Source: Luteococcus sp052116585 (GTDB taxonomy: Bacteria > Actinomycetota > Actinomycetes > Propionibacteriales > Propionibacteriaceae). From it: DNA of 64,000 nucleotides. The position numbers and the translations under genes are program-made. Below are positions 17,485 to 24,897 of this stretch, one piece after another. The DNA lies in assembly GCF_052116585.1 (NCBI RefSeq), contig NZ_JBQKKT010000008.1, positions 68,801-132,800 of the forward strand. Reading direction: 5' to 3'. The first letter of the stretch is position 1. The number at the start of each line of letters is the position of its first letter. The notes beneath the pieces are model-generated. The model did not search any database. It saw nothing but the letters and a program-made list of their open reading frames with translations, and was not told the origin of the DNA.

Positions 17485-17532
17485 TGACCGTGGATGACCG
17501 TTCGTTGCCGAGTGATTGGGCACGATTGGGCA
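17485..17532. repeat. Two pairs of 10-bp-spaced direct repeats next to the att-like repeat
   Basis: TGACCGT occurs at 17485 and 17495; GATTGGGCA at 17514 and 17524. Both pairs are spaced by exactly one helical turn and lie inside the putative element 55-102 bp from the distal repeat, where arm-type integrase sites are usually found. This is suggestive only. Confidence 0.4.
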
Positions 17533-17579
17533 GGGCCGCGCGGCCGGTGTTCGATTTCGTGAGAACTCCGCGGAGCGGG

Positions 17580-17876
17580 TCAGGCGGCTTGGTGTTTGGG
17601 CGTGATGGTGATCTGGCCGCCCAGGGCTTCGATGACCTTGGCGATGGTCTGGAAGGACGGGTTGCCGGTGGTGCTGAGGGACTTGTAAAGGGACTCGCGG
17701 CCGACGCCGGCGGTGCGTGCGATGTCGGTCATGCCTTTGGCCTTGGCGATGTCGCCGAGGGCGGCCTGGAGGAGCTGGGGGTCGCCGGTGCGGGCGGCCT
17801 CGTCGAGGTAGGCGAGCATGTCGTCGGTGGTCTCGAGGTAGTCGCTGGCGTCCCAGCGGCGGACGGTGATGGTCAT
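17580..17876 (-). CDS. Type II antitoxin, XRE/HigA-like (addiction-module antidote family)
   Basis: A 98-residue protein. The N-terminus (MTITVRRWDASDYLETTDDMLAYLDEA) is the toxin-binding segment typical of this antidote family; residues about 45-85 form the helix-turn-helix (ALGDIAKAKGMTDIARTAGVGRESLYKSLS, then NPSFQTIAKVIEALGGQITI). The ATG overlaps the toxin stop codon (ATGA). It should bind and neutralise the adjacent RelE-type toxin and repress the operon through the palindrome at 18193-18208. It lies between two tRNA-Gly-derived repeats. Confidence 0.85.
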   Translation of the reverse strand: MTITVRRWDASDYLETTDDMLAYLDEAARTGDPQLLQAALGDIAKAKGMTDIARTAGVGRESLYKSLSTTGNPSFQTIAKVIEALGGQITITPKHQAA

Positions 17877-18183
17877 TGCTGGTCCTTTCGCAGGTGGGTG
17901 GCCAGAGTCTTGGCCTTGTCGATGTCGGCTTGTTGGGTGGTCTTGTCGCCGCCGATGAGCAGCAGGACGATGGCGTCGCCCCTGTGGGGGTGTAGTAGAC
18001 GCGATATCCGGGGCCGAAGTGGAAGCGCATCTCGAGGACCTGGTCTCCGACGGGTTTGAGGTCGCCCACCATCTCACCCAGTAGCTGGCAACGGCGCAGG
18101 GCGATGCTGATGCGCGCTCTCGCTTGGGTGTCCTTGAGTTTGCGGAACCACTTGTCGTAGGCATCCGTCGTGAAGATCTCCAC
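17873..18183 (-). pseudogene. RelE/ParE-type toxin gene with a frameshift
   Basis: The first part reads MEIFTTDAYDKWFRKLKDTQ to RFHFGPGYRVYYT in one frame. The conserved C-terminal part (DAIVLLLIGGDKTTQQADIDKAKTLA) follows only in another frame, ending in a stop that overlaps the antitoxin start as ATGA. The total of 311 nt is one short of a multiple of three. The shift falls in the CCCCC/GGGG-rich stretch at about 17979-17990, so one base is missing there by mutation or sequencing error. Restored, it would be about 103 residues, normal for the family, whose members cleave mRNA at the ribosome. A GTG at 18201 is an alternative start. Confidence 0.75.
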
Positions 18184-18192
18184 GCGAGGAGT

Positions 18193-18208
18193 GTATCCCA
18201 CTGGATAC
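18193..18208. promoter_or_regulatory. Palindromic operator of the toxin-antitoxin operon
   Basis: GTATCC-CACT-GGATAC is a perfect 6+4+6 inverted repeat 10 bp upstream of the probable toxin start, the usual position of the site bound by the antitoxin for autorepression. Confidence 0.55.
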
Positions 18209-18296
18209 GAACCTTGGGGGTGAGCCGCTGACGGAGGGTGGTTCGGGAGAGATTGAGCGCGAAGTGGCTTGGGCTCTGTGTCCTGGGTTGTTTGAA

Positions 18297-18324
18297 GGGC
18301 CTCGCCAATTCGTTGGCAAGGCCC
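18297..18324 (-). terminator. Terminator of tRNA-Gly
   Basis: A 12-bp stem (GGGCCTTGCCAA with TTGGCGAGGCCC, minus strand) and TTCG-type loop begin 8 nt after the tRNA CCA end. Confidence 0.8.
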
Positions 18325-18331
18325 TTCAGTG

Positions 18332-18405
18332 TGGAGCGGGCGACGGGAATCGAACCCGCGTGTCCAGCTTGGGAAGCTGGCGCTCTACCATTGAGCTACG
18401 CCCGC
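18332..18405 (-). tRNA. tRNA-Gly(CCC)
   Basis: On the minus strand the sequence folds into a complete cloverleaf: acceptor stem GCGGGCG/CGCCCGC, D arm GCTCAATGGTAGAGC, anticodon arm CCAGC-TTCCCAA-GCTGG with anticodon CCC, T arm containing GGTTCGATTCC, discriminator T and an encoded CCA. Its 3' half is the target of the 46-bp repeat described at 17385. Confidence 0.97.
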
Positions 18406-18550
18406 ATGCCTGAGGAATCCCTTGAGGCATCCGCCAGTGTAGCGCACCCGTGGAGGGTCGCGCTCCCAGTGGACACGGACTTCGACGCACCCCCACCCCG
18501 GCTGGCTGCGGCTCGCACCTCGCCCCTGCCCGCGGCATGCTGGGAAGACC

Positions 18551-19396
18551 ATGGCCTGCACGCATCTGTCCCGTCGCACACTGCTCACCTCCGCCCTGGG
18601 GCTGGGGGCGATCGCTGCGCTCCCGGGTTGCACACCAGATCGCGACGGAACCGTGGACCCCTACTCGGATGCGGTGGTCATCGCGCATCGCGGTGGCGGG
18701 CGCAACTGGCCGGAGATGACGCTGTTCGCCTACCAGAACGCGGCCCGGCTGCCACGGCTGACCGCCATGGAGGTCTCGGTGCACCGCACGCGAGACGGCG
18801 TGCTGGTCTGCCATCACGACGTCGACACCTCCCGGGTGGGGGATCGTCGCCTGGTGATCGCCCAGAGCACCTGGGATGAGCTGCGTCAGGTGCGGATCAC
18901 GCCCCGGGAGACCGACGACCCGGACCAGCCCACCCAGCCGATCACCCGCTTCGAGGAGCTGTTGGAGGCCTGGCCCGAGCAGATGACCATGTGGGCCGAG
19001 CCCAAGGCCCTCGATGCCGTCGATCCACTCTTCCAGACGCTTTCCCGACTGCCGGACCTGAGGGTCGTGTGGAAACGCCCGATCAATGCCCCCGGCTTCG
19101 AGGAGGCCAAGATGCAGGGCTGGGGAACCTTCGGCTATGTCCTCGACGGCGAACAGCAGACCGGTTACCTCAAGGACGTCGCGCCGTCGAAGTGGATGGA
19201 CATGGTGGGAGTGCAGGCCTCGGCCAGCGACGAGCGGGTGCGCGAGGTGGTCGGGATCGCTGGCACCTACGGCAGCCGCACCGTCATGTGGCCACTGAAC
19301 ACCCTCGACGAACGGGATCGAGCCCTCCACCTGGGCTGCCGCGGTCTGATGGCGTCGAATGTGCGCGACCTGGTTGCGGCGCCGATGCCGGACTGA
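18551..19396 (+). CDS. Glycerophosphodiester phosphodiesterase-like lipoprotein
   Basis: A 281-residue exported protein. SRRTLLTSALGLGAIAALPGC combines a twin-Arg-like motif with a lipobox, so it may be a Tat-exported lipoprotein. The catalytic GDPD region starts with VVIAHRGGGRNWPEMTLFAY (His-Arg pair plus Glu) and continues VSVHRTRDGVLVCHHDVDTSR, which supplies the second His. AEPKALDAVDP gives another conserved Glu and Lys. It would hydrolyse glycerophosphodiesters, or possibly glycerol-phosphate polymers, outside the membrane. The C-terminal barrel is complete. Confidence 0.85.
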   Translation: MACTHLSRRTLLTSALGLGAIAALPGCTPDRDGTVDPYSDAVVIAHRGGGRNWPEMTLFAYQNAARLPRLTAMEVSVHRTRDGVLVCHHDVDTSRVGDRRLVIAQSTWDELRQVRITPRETDDPDQPTQPITRFEELLEAWPEQMTMWAEPKALDAVDPLFQTLSRLPDLRVVWKRPINAPGFEEAKMQGWGTFGYVLDGEQQTGYLKDVAPSKWMDMVGVQASASDERVREVVGIAGTYGSRTVMWPLNTLDERDRALHLGCRGLMASNVRDLVAAPMPD

Positions 19397-19401
19397 CGGC
19401 T

Positions 19402-19980
19402 TCAGCGGGCGTGCCGACGAACCTCGTTGGCGACCTGCCGGAAGATCTCCTCGCCCAGCGCGGCCCCGGTCCGGCGCACCGATGAGGGAGCGATGCGGAC
19501 CACCCGATCCACCCGCGCCTCGCTCGGACGCCCCTTGCGGTCCCACGCACCGCTGCCGATGTCGACCCAGAACCTGCCCTGGCTGGCCTCCTGGGCCGCA
19601 TCCCGGTCATGGTCCTGGCTGGTGAGCGGCAGGGCCAGCAGCCATCCGTCGGCCTCGCCGATCAACAGCACGGGACGATCCTTGCCCTGCGAGTGGTCCT
19701 CCTCATAGGGAACCCAGCCCCAGACGACCTCACCGGGATCGGGATGGTCGCCGGGCTCGGGGTGGTAGCTGATGGGTGGCTCGCCGGTGAAGTCACCGGG
19801 GTAGGCGATCGTGGGCTGGCTCTGGCCACGGGAGCCTCGCGAACTGCGGGTCTGCTGGCCTCCGTCGGCAGGCCGGTTGCTGGTGGGCCGGCTGCGGCCG
19901 GAGCGGTCGAGCGAGCGCAGCCCCTCCTTGACCAGGGCGCTGGCCACATCGGTCAGCAGGGCTCGAAAGTTGAATGCCAT
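19402..19980 (-). CDS. PemK/MazF-like protein without an adjacent antitoxin
   Basis: A 192-residue protein whose C-terminal 110 residues match the PemK/MazF beta-barrel fold: PDPGEVVWGWVPYEED-GKDRPVLLIG, WLLALPLTSQ and EARVDRVVRIAPSSVRRTGAAL. The N-terminal 80 residues are an amphipathic start (MAFNFRALLTDVASALVKEGL) followed by a Ser/Arg/Gly-rich disordered linker. No antitoxin gene is next to it, and many actinobacterial members of this family are annotated without one, so a toxin role is unproved. The second of two adjacent ATG codons (19980) gives the better distance to GAGG. Confidence 0.7.
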   Translation of the reverse strand: MAFNFRALLTDVASALVKEGLRSLDRSGRSRPTSNRPADGGQQTRSSRGSRGQSQPTIAYPGDFTGEPPISYHPEPGDHPDPGEVVWGWVPYEEDHSQGKDRPVLLIGEADGWLLALPLTSQDHDRDAAQEASQGRFWVDIGSGAWDRKGRPSEARVDRVVRIAPSSVRRTGAALGEEIFRQVANEVRRHAR

Positions 19981-20063
19981 CATCGCCTCACGGGATCGAA
20001 GGGTGGCCAGTGGGCTGGCCCCGGCCACGGCGCATGTCGCCGGTGCCGGTCATCTGAACGTGG

Positions 20064-20660
20064 TCATCGGTAGCGGGGCAGTGGTCCGTAGACCACGCGC
20101 TCCGCAGGGGCCAGGGGCGCCGGGGTGCCCGCGCGGAAGCGCTCCCAGTGCCCGAAGTAGCGGGTCACCGGAGGCAGCCACAGCAGGATGGTGGCGAGCG
20201 CCGCCAGAGCTGGCGCCAGCAGCGCCCACGGGGAGATGAGCCAACCCAGACACCCCACGACAACGGCGACGATGGCCGCGATGCGGGACCAGCGGTGCCC
20301 ATTCCACGAGTTGAACGCCGCGATCGCCGGCGCAGCCGTCGTGATGCCCCCGATGGCGAAGACCAATGTGACGGCCACCACGGAGCGCCAACCGCCCGGC
20401 CGGGGTTGCCACAGCTCCACCAGCGTCGACGAGTGGGCAAAGGTGTGCATGTGGATCGCCCGCCACCAGGACCAGGCCAGGGCAGCGGCCGAGACGAGTG
20501 AGGCTCCGTGCAGGAGGACATTGGCGGCCACCATCAGCTTGGCCCTGCGGGGCTGACCGGTGTTGGCGCTGATCGGCAGGTCCGGGTGCACGAGGGGGTT
20601 GGGGGGCAGCGTCGCGATCGGTTCATCGCCCTGCGCGGTTGCTGCGTTGTCCACGTCCAC
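20064..20660 (-). CDS. Membrane protein of unknown function
   Basis: A 198-residue protein with about 40 hydrophilic N-terminal residues and four likely membrane helices (LMVAANVLLHGASLVSAAALAW; VVAVTLVFAIGGITTAAPAIAA; IAAIVAVVVGCLGWLISPW; ALLAPALAALATILLWL). The C-terminus is short and basic. I do not recognise the family. It lies between a PemK-like gene and a TetR gene on the same strand, with gaps of over 80 bp. Confidence 0.6.
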   Translation of the reverse strand: MDVDNAATAQGDEPIATLPPNPLVHPDLPISANTGQPRRAKLMVAANVLLHGASLVSAAALAWSWWRAIHMHTFAHSSTLVELWQPRPGGWRSVVAVTLVFAIGGITTAAPAIAAFNSWNGHRWSRIAAIVAVVVGCLGWLISPWALLAPALAALATILLWLPPVTRYFGHWERFRAGTPAPLAPAERVVYGPLPRYR

Positions 20661-20776
20661 CTCCTGGTTCGGCCGGTCGGGCCACGGTGGCCGTCGTCGG
20701 CGTCCACCCTACCTGCGAGGTGCAGTCTGGACGGGGCGCCCCGCGCGCCCGTCGCAGCGTGGATGGCCGAGCGTGC

Positions 20777-21547
20777 TCAGGACAGCGTCGCGGGAGCCAG
20801 ACCGTCGAGGCACTGCTGCACGCAGGCGCCGATCCAGTCGGCCAGTTCCTCGGGGGAGGCCTTGGTGTAGTGGTCCAACTGGAAGACGTAGCGCATCATG
20901 GCCATGCCCAGGATCTGGCTCGCGGCCAGTTCCGCGCCGCGCTCGTCGCGCTCCCCGTCGGCGTCGAGCGCCGGGATGCGGGCCAGCACCTCCTGGGTGA
21001 AGAACTCGCGCAGGGGACGAACCGCCTGTTCGGGAACCTCGGCGGAGTGCAGGAGGGTTTGCAGGGAGCCGCGGGCGGCCGCGTCATCCCAGATGCCCAG
21101 GAAGGTGAGCACCAGTTCGCGGCCCAATTCGGAGCGGGGGCACAGTTCCAGGGCCCCGAGGCGTTCCACGGGGTTGACCCCCGAATCCGCGATGGTGGCG
21201 AAGAAGACCGCCGGCTTGCCGTGGAAGTAGTGGTGCACCAGGGCGGGATCCACGTCGGCATCGCGGGCGATGGCGCGCAGGGAAACCTTGGTGTAGCCGT
21301 TCGCGGCGAAGAGGCGACGTGCGCTGTTCAGGATCTGGGTGCGGGTGTCCGCGCCAGCGGGGCGACGGCCGCGACGGCGGCGCGACGGTGTGTCCGGACT
21401 CGTGGGCGTCTCGGCCGTCGCCCCGAAGCCGGGATCGTGGGCCGCGCTCAACGCGGAGGCGGGGAGGGCAGGTTCGGGGACTGGCGTGTCGAGCACCGGT
21501 GTCTCGGGCACGGGGTCCGGCTGGGCGGTGGAGGAGTTGTTCAACAT
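20777..21547 (-). CDS. TetR family transcriptional regulator
   Basis: A 256-residue regulator with an unusually long (~65 residue) Pro/Ala/Thr-rich N-terminal extension before the DNA-binding domain. The TetR helix-turn-helix is clear: DTRTQILNSARRLFAANGYTKVSLRAIARDADVDPALVHHYFHGK. The C-terminal ligand domain is of the kind found in PsrA/AcrR-like actinobacterial regulators. The start at 21547 is the first ATG giving the low-complexity extension; a start nearer the HTH cannot be excluded. The target is not evident from the neighbours. Confidence 0.85.
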   Translation of the reverse strand: MLNNSSTAQPDPVPETPVLDTPVPEPALPASALSAAHDPGFGATAETPTSPDTPSRRRRGRRPAGADTRTQILNSARRLFAANGYTKVSLRAIARDADVDPALVHHYFHGKPAVFFATIADSGVNPVERLGALELCPRSELGRELVLTFLGIWDDAAARGSLQTLLHSAEVPEQAVRPLREFFTQEVLARIPALDADGERDERGAELAASQILGMAMMRYVFQLDHYTKASPEELADWIGACVQQCLDGLAPATLS

Positions 21548-21630
21548 GGGTTCTGCGTCTTCTTCAGGGGTTCCACTGCGGGGTGCTGGGAACCGGTGGA
21601 TTGGTTGGCTGGGGCTGGATGGACGGACGT

Positions 21631-22179
21631 TCAGTGGCCAAGGGTTCTCGAGGTCCCGAGTGACACCAGTTCGCGCACTTCGTCGAAGAGTTCTGGGAGG
21701 TTCGTGGTTGACCACCAGCGCACATCGCTCGATTCCTCAGTAATTGATGGAAGTGTAGGGCTTGCCAGGGCGAGGAAGCGGACGTCGAAGTGGCGCGTGG
21801 GGCGCGAGCCCCGGCAGGTGATGGGATGCACGTCGATGTGCAGCGGCACCGGATCGATCCGCAGGTCCGGCAGGCCCGTCTCCTCGCGGGCTTCACGCAG
21901 CGCAGCCCCCGCCAGACTGCTGTCCGACGCCTCCAGGTGCCCGCCCGGTTGGAGCCAGGCCTGCACGATCCGGTGGTGGACCAGGCAGGTCTGCAACCCG
22001 TCGGGGGTGAGGACCAGAGCGGACGCGGTGAGGTGGCCGGGCAGGCAGGACCGCTCGCAGGCGTCCTCGCGCGCGTCGAGCAGGCCCAGCGTCGCCTCGC
22101 GCAAGGCGCGTTGCCCCGCGGTGGGAGCAGTCCACTCCCGCAGGGTCCGGTGCGCACTCGCGTGCAGGCTCTCCAGCAT
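21631..22179 (-). CDS. NUDIX hydrolase
   Basis: A 182-residue protein with a complete NUDIX box: GGHLEASDSSLAGAALREAREETGL, matching G-x5-E-x7-REUxEExGU. An N-terminal helical region of about 50 residues precedes the fold. Such proteins hydrolyse nucleoside diphosphates linked to another moiety; the substrate is not predictable here. The ATG at 22179 lies 7 nt after a TAGATT -10 box and is probably the first codon of a leaderless mRNA, divergent from the HAD phosphatase promoter. Confidence 0.85.
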   Translation of the reverse strand: MLESLHASAHRTLREWTAPTAGQRALREATLGLLDAREDACERSCLPGHLTASALVLTPDGLQTCLVHHRIVQAWLQPGGHLEASDSSLAGAALREAREETGLPDLRIDPVPLHIDVHPITCRGSRPTRHFDVRFLALASPTLPSITEESSDVRWWSTTNLPELFDEVRELVSLGTSRTLGH

Positions 22180-22186
22180 GACGAGA

Positions 22187-22192
22187 AATCTA
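22187..22192 (-). promoter_or_regulatory. -10 box TAGATT (leaderless NUDIX mRNA)
   Basis: TAGATT on the minus strand is separated by 7 nt from the ATG at 22179. Confidence 0.6.
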
Positions 22193-22221
22193 CCCCAAAG
22201 GGTGAAGCAAGTGGAGATGGC

Positions 22222-22227
22222 TAGGCT
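22222..22227 (+). promoter_or_regulatory. -10 box TAGGCT (leaderless HAD mRNA)
   Basis: TAGGCT is separated by 6 nt from the ATG at 22234. Together with the opposing -10 box at 22187, two leaderless promoters face apart within 54 bp. Confidence 0.6.
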
Positions 22228-22233
22228 GGCCGC

Positions 22234-22887
22234 ATGAACTCCGTTCCAGGCTGGCACACCGTGGTCTTCGACCTCGACGGCACCCTGTGCAACACCATCG
22301 ATCTGATCCTCGCCTCCTTCAGACATGCACACACCGCGGTCCTGGGAGTCGAGCTCGACGAGGGGGAGGCGCGTTCCTGGATCGGGCGGACCCTGGTTGA
22401 CATCTACGAGCCGTACGGCGAGCGCGCCCAGATGCTCCACGACGCCTACATGGAGTTCAACCTGGCCAATCTGGAAGCCCTGCAGACCAGCTACGACGGC
22501 GTCGTTGGCCTGGTGCAGGACCTCCGGGACGCGGGACTGGCCATCGCAGTGGCCACCAGCAAGCGTCGCTCCTCGGCCGAGCGCAGTCTGGCGGCGGCCG
22601 GATTGACGGGCATCATCCCGCTGGCCGTCGGGATGGAGGACACCACCGCACACAAGCCTGACCCGGAACCGATCCGCCGGGCCGTCGAGGTGCTGGGTGG
22701 GGTGCCGGAGGATGCGGTCTACGTCGGCGACGCCGTGGTGGACGTCCAGGCGGCCAGGGCCGCGGGACTTGCGCAGATCGCCGTCACGTGGGGTGCCGGC
22801 GACCGGACGGACCTGATGCTGGAGAATCCCACCGCCGTGGTGGACAGCGTCGACGAGCTGGCCCGCTGGTTGCTCACCAGCGACTGA
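22234..22887 (+). CDS. HAD superfamily phosphatase (phosphoglycolate phosphatase/PpaX-like)
   Basis: A 217-residue subclass IA HAD hydrolase. Motif I is VVFDLDGTLCNT (nucleophile Asp and acid/base Asp), motif II is VATSKRRSSAE, motif III includes HKPDPEP and motif IV is VGDAVVDVQAA. The cap domain lies between motifs I and II. It resembles phosphoglycolate phosphatase and pyrophosphatase PpaX, but the substrate is not certain. A perfect 19-bp-stem terminator follows. Confidence 0.88.
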   Translation: MNSVPGWHTVVFDLDGTLCNTIDLILASFRHAHTAVLGVELDEGEARSWIGRTLVDIYEPYGERAQMLHDAYMEFNLANLEALQTSYDGVVGLVQDLRDAGLAIAVATSKRRSSAERSLAAAGLTGIIPLAVGMEDTTAHKPDPEPIRRAVEVLGGVPEDAVYVGDAVVDVQAARAAGLAQIAVTWGAGDRTDLMLENPTAVVDSVDELARWLLTSD

Positions 22888-22974
22888 CACCCCGCGCGGG
22901 CGTCCCAGCCACAGCGTTCAGCCAACCGTTTCCAGACAACGGTCCTTCTGGAGCGCCCGCACCAGACCACAGAC

Positions 22975-23016
22975 GCACGGGAGCCCCGGATCCTGGTGGA
23001 TCCGGGGCTCCCGTGC
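22975..23016. terminator. Bidirectional terminator
   Basis: A perfect 19-bp stem with a TGGT loop lies between the convergent HAD and CoA-transferase genes. Confidence 0.92.
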
Positions 23017-23065
23017 CCGCCGCCGTCGAGCCGTCAGCTCACGGGGACGGGGGTGCCGCTGGAGG

Positions 23066-24580
23066 TCAGGGCTTCATGGTTCCCTCGGCCAGGAACTTCG
23101 AGTGCCACGACAGCGACTTGGTGAGGTCGTGCGGGGTGTGCTGGCCGTTGGCCACCTTCTGCGCGTGCTCGAAGTAGTCGAGCAGTGCGTCCTTGTAGTC
23201 CGGGTGGGCGCAGTTCTCGATGATCTTCTTCGCGCGCTGGCGGGGAGCCAGACCACGCAGGTCGGCCAGACCCTGCTCGGTGATGATGACCGAGACGTCG
23301 TGCTCGGTGTGGTCGACGTGGTTGACCATCGGGACGATGGCCGAGATGTCACCACCCTTGGCCGTCGACGGCGAGACGAAGACGCTGAACGCGGCATTGC
23401 GCGTGAAGTCGCCCGAACCGCCGATGCCGTTCATCATCCGCGAGCCCATCACGTGGGTGGAGTTCACGTTGCCGTAGATGTCGGCCTCGATCATGCCGTT
23501 GGTGGCGATGACACCCATGCGGCGGATGGCCTCCGGGTGGTTCGAGACGTCCTGGGGGCGCAGGATGATCTTCTTGGCGTACTCCGAGGCGTTGTCGTTC
23601 ATCTTCTCGGCGTACTCCGGCGACAGCGAGAAGGCCGTGGCGGAGGCGACGGTCAGCTTGCCCGAGTCGAGCAGGTCGACCATGCCGTCCTGGATGACCT
23701 CGGTGTAGGAGGTCAGGTTCTCGTAGTCGCTCTCGAGCAGGCCGGCGAGCACGGCATTGGCGATGTTGCCCACGCCCGACTGCAGCGGGTTCAGGTGCTC
23801 GTTCAGACGGCCGGCCTTGACCTCCTGGTCGAAGAAGTCCAGCAGGTAGCCGGCGATCTTCTTCGAGTCCTCGTCCAGGGGCTTGAAGGGCGAGTTGCGG
23901 TCAGGGCCGCTGGTCTCGATGACTGCGACGACCTTCGACGGGTCGATCGTGTAGACCTTGTCACCGATGCGGTCGCTCGGCTTGGTGATGGGCAGCGGCT
24001 TGCGGTTCGGCGGCAGCTCGGCGATGTCGTAGTAGATGTCGTGCATGCCGTAGAGGCCCTCGGACTGCCACTCGTTGACCTCGATGATGATCTTCTTGGC
24101 CAGCGTCAGGTAGGTGCGGTTCATGCCCACCGAGGAGGAGGGGACGACCGAGCCGTCGGCCAGGATCGAGGAGGCCTCGATGACGGCGTAGTCCAGGTCA
24201 CCGAAGAAGCCGTAGGCCATCTGGTTGGCCAGGTGGCTCAGGTGGATGTCCGAGTAGTAGGTGGAGCCCTCGTTGATCTTGTTCCGCAACACCGGGTCGG
24301 ACTGGTAGGGGGTGCGGAAGTTCAGGCCGTCGACGCCGGCCAGCTCACCGTCGAGCTCGGGAGCGGTCGAGGCGCCGGTGAACGAGTCGATGCGGAAGTC
24401 GCTGCCCTTGGCGCGCTCCTCCTTGATGCGGGCGGCCAGCGCAACCGGGAATTCCTTGGGGTAGCCGGAGCCGGTGAAGCCGGCGAAGCCGATCTTGCTG
24501 CCGGGCTCGATCAGGGCAGCGGCGTCGGCGGCCGACATGACCTTGCTGCGGAACTGCTCGTTGGCAATCCGTCCTGCCAT
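23066..24580 (-). CDS. Acetyl-/propionyl-CoA:succinate CoA-transferase (acetyl-CoA hydrolase/transferase family)
   Basis: A 504-residue class I CoA transferase of the Cat1/AarC/ScpC type. The signature LTSYTEVIQDGMVDL places the catalytic Glu at residue 294, the same number as in AarC; the preceding GVGNIANAVLAGL and the later SGDFTRNAAFSVFVSPSTAKGG are conserved CoA-binding regions. It moves CoA between succinate and acetyl- or propionyl-CoA, the key exchange in propionic fermentation and in modified TCA cycles. AAGGAGGAAAG lies directly before the ATG at 24580; a longer frame upstream has no such site. It is monocistronic. Which acyl-CoA is preferred cannot be read from the sequence. Confidence 0.93.
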   Translation of the reverse strand: MAGRIANEQFRSKVMSAADAAALIEPGSKIGFAGFTGSGYPKEFPVALAARIKEERAKGSDFRIDSFTGASTAPELDGELAGVDGLNFRTPYQSDPVLRNKINEGSTYYSDIHLSHLANQMAYGFFGDLDYAVIEASSILADGSVVPSSSVGMNRTYLTLAKKIIIEVNEWQSEGLYGMHDIYYDIAELPPNRKPLPITKPSDRIGDKVYTIDPSKVVAVIETSGPDRNSPFKPLDEDSKKIAGYLLDFFDQEVKAGRLNEHLNPLQSGVGNIANAVLAGLLESDYENLTSYTEVIQDGMVDLLDSGKLTVASATAFSLSPEYAEKMNDNASEYAKKIILRPQDVSNHPEAIRRMGVIATNGMIEADIYGNVNSTHVMGSRMMNGIGGSGDFTRNAAFSVFVSPSTAKGGDISAIVPMVNHVDHTEHDVSVIITEQGLADLRGLAPRQRAKKIIENCAHPDYKDALLDYFEHAQKVANGQHTPHDLTKSLSWHSKFLAEGTMKP

Positions 24581-24897
24581 CTTTCCTCCTTGAAGAATGG
24601 GCCCTTGTGTACCGTCGGGTGACCGACGAGCTCCGCCGTCGCTGGCGGTACCGGGCTGGTGGGACAAAGGTTACATGTCCGGCCACCGTGGCGGGAGCCC
24701 CTGTCAGGGACCGGATCGGACGTGCGTCGGGTGCGGTCGGGATTGGTCATTCGCCAGCCCTGCCGGCCTGCGTGAACCTGATCTCCCGTGGACATGGCGG
24801 TGGGCTCCACCCTGATCCAGGGTAGAGCCCACCAGTTGCCGTCAGAGCCGTATCGCCATCGGACCCCTGTCGCCATCGGACGAAGCCGGGGCTGCGG
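24581..24897. other. 317-bp intergenic region
   Basis: Contains the CoA-transferase promoter and leader and, at 24800-24832, the hairpin that ends the upstream secreted-protein gene. No further gene is seen. Confidence 0.5.
24800..24832 (-). terminator. Hairpin after the secreted FG-GAP-like gene
   Basis: GTGGGCTC-C-ACCCTG pairs with CAGGGT-A-GAGCCCAC, interrupted by a single C/A mismatch, around an ATC loop. It starts 66 nt after the stop codon of the gene ending at 24898. Confidence 0.7.

Noticed and set aside
20777..22179. TetR and NUDIX as one operon
   Set aside because: An 83-bp gap and a strong leaderless promoter only at the NUDIX start give no clear evidence of cotranscription beyond shared strand.
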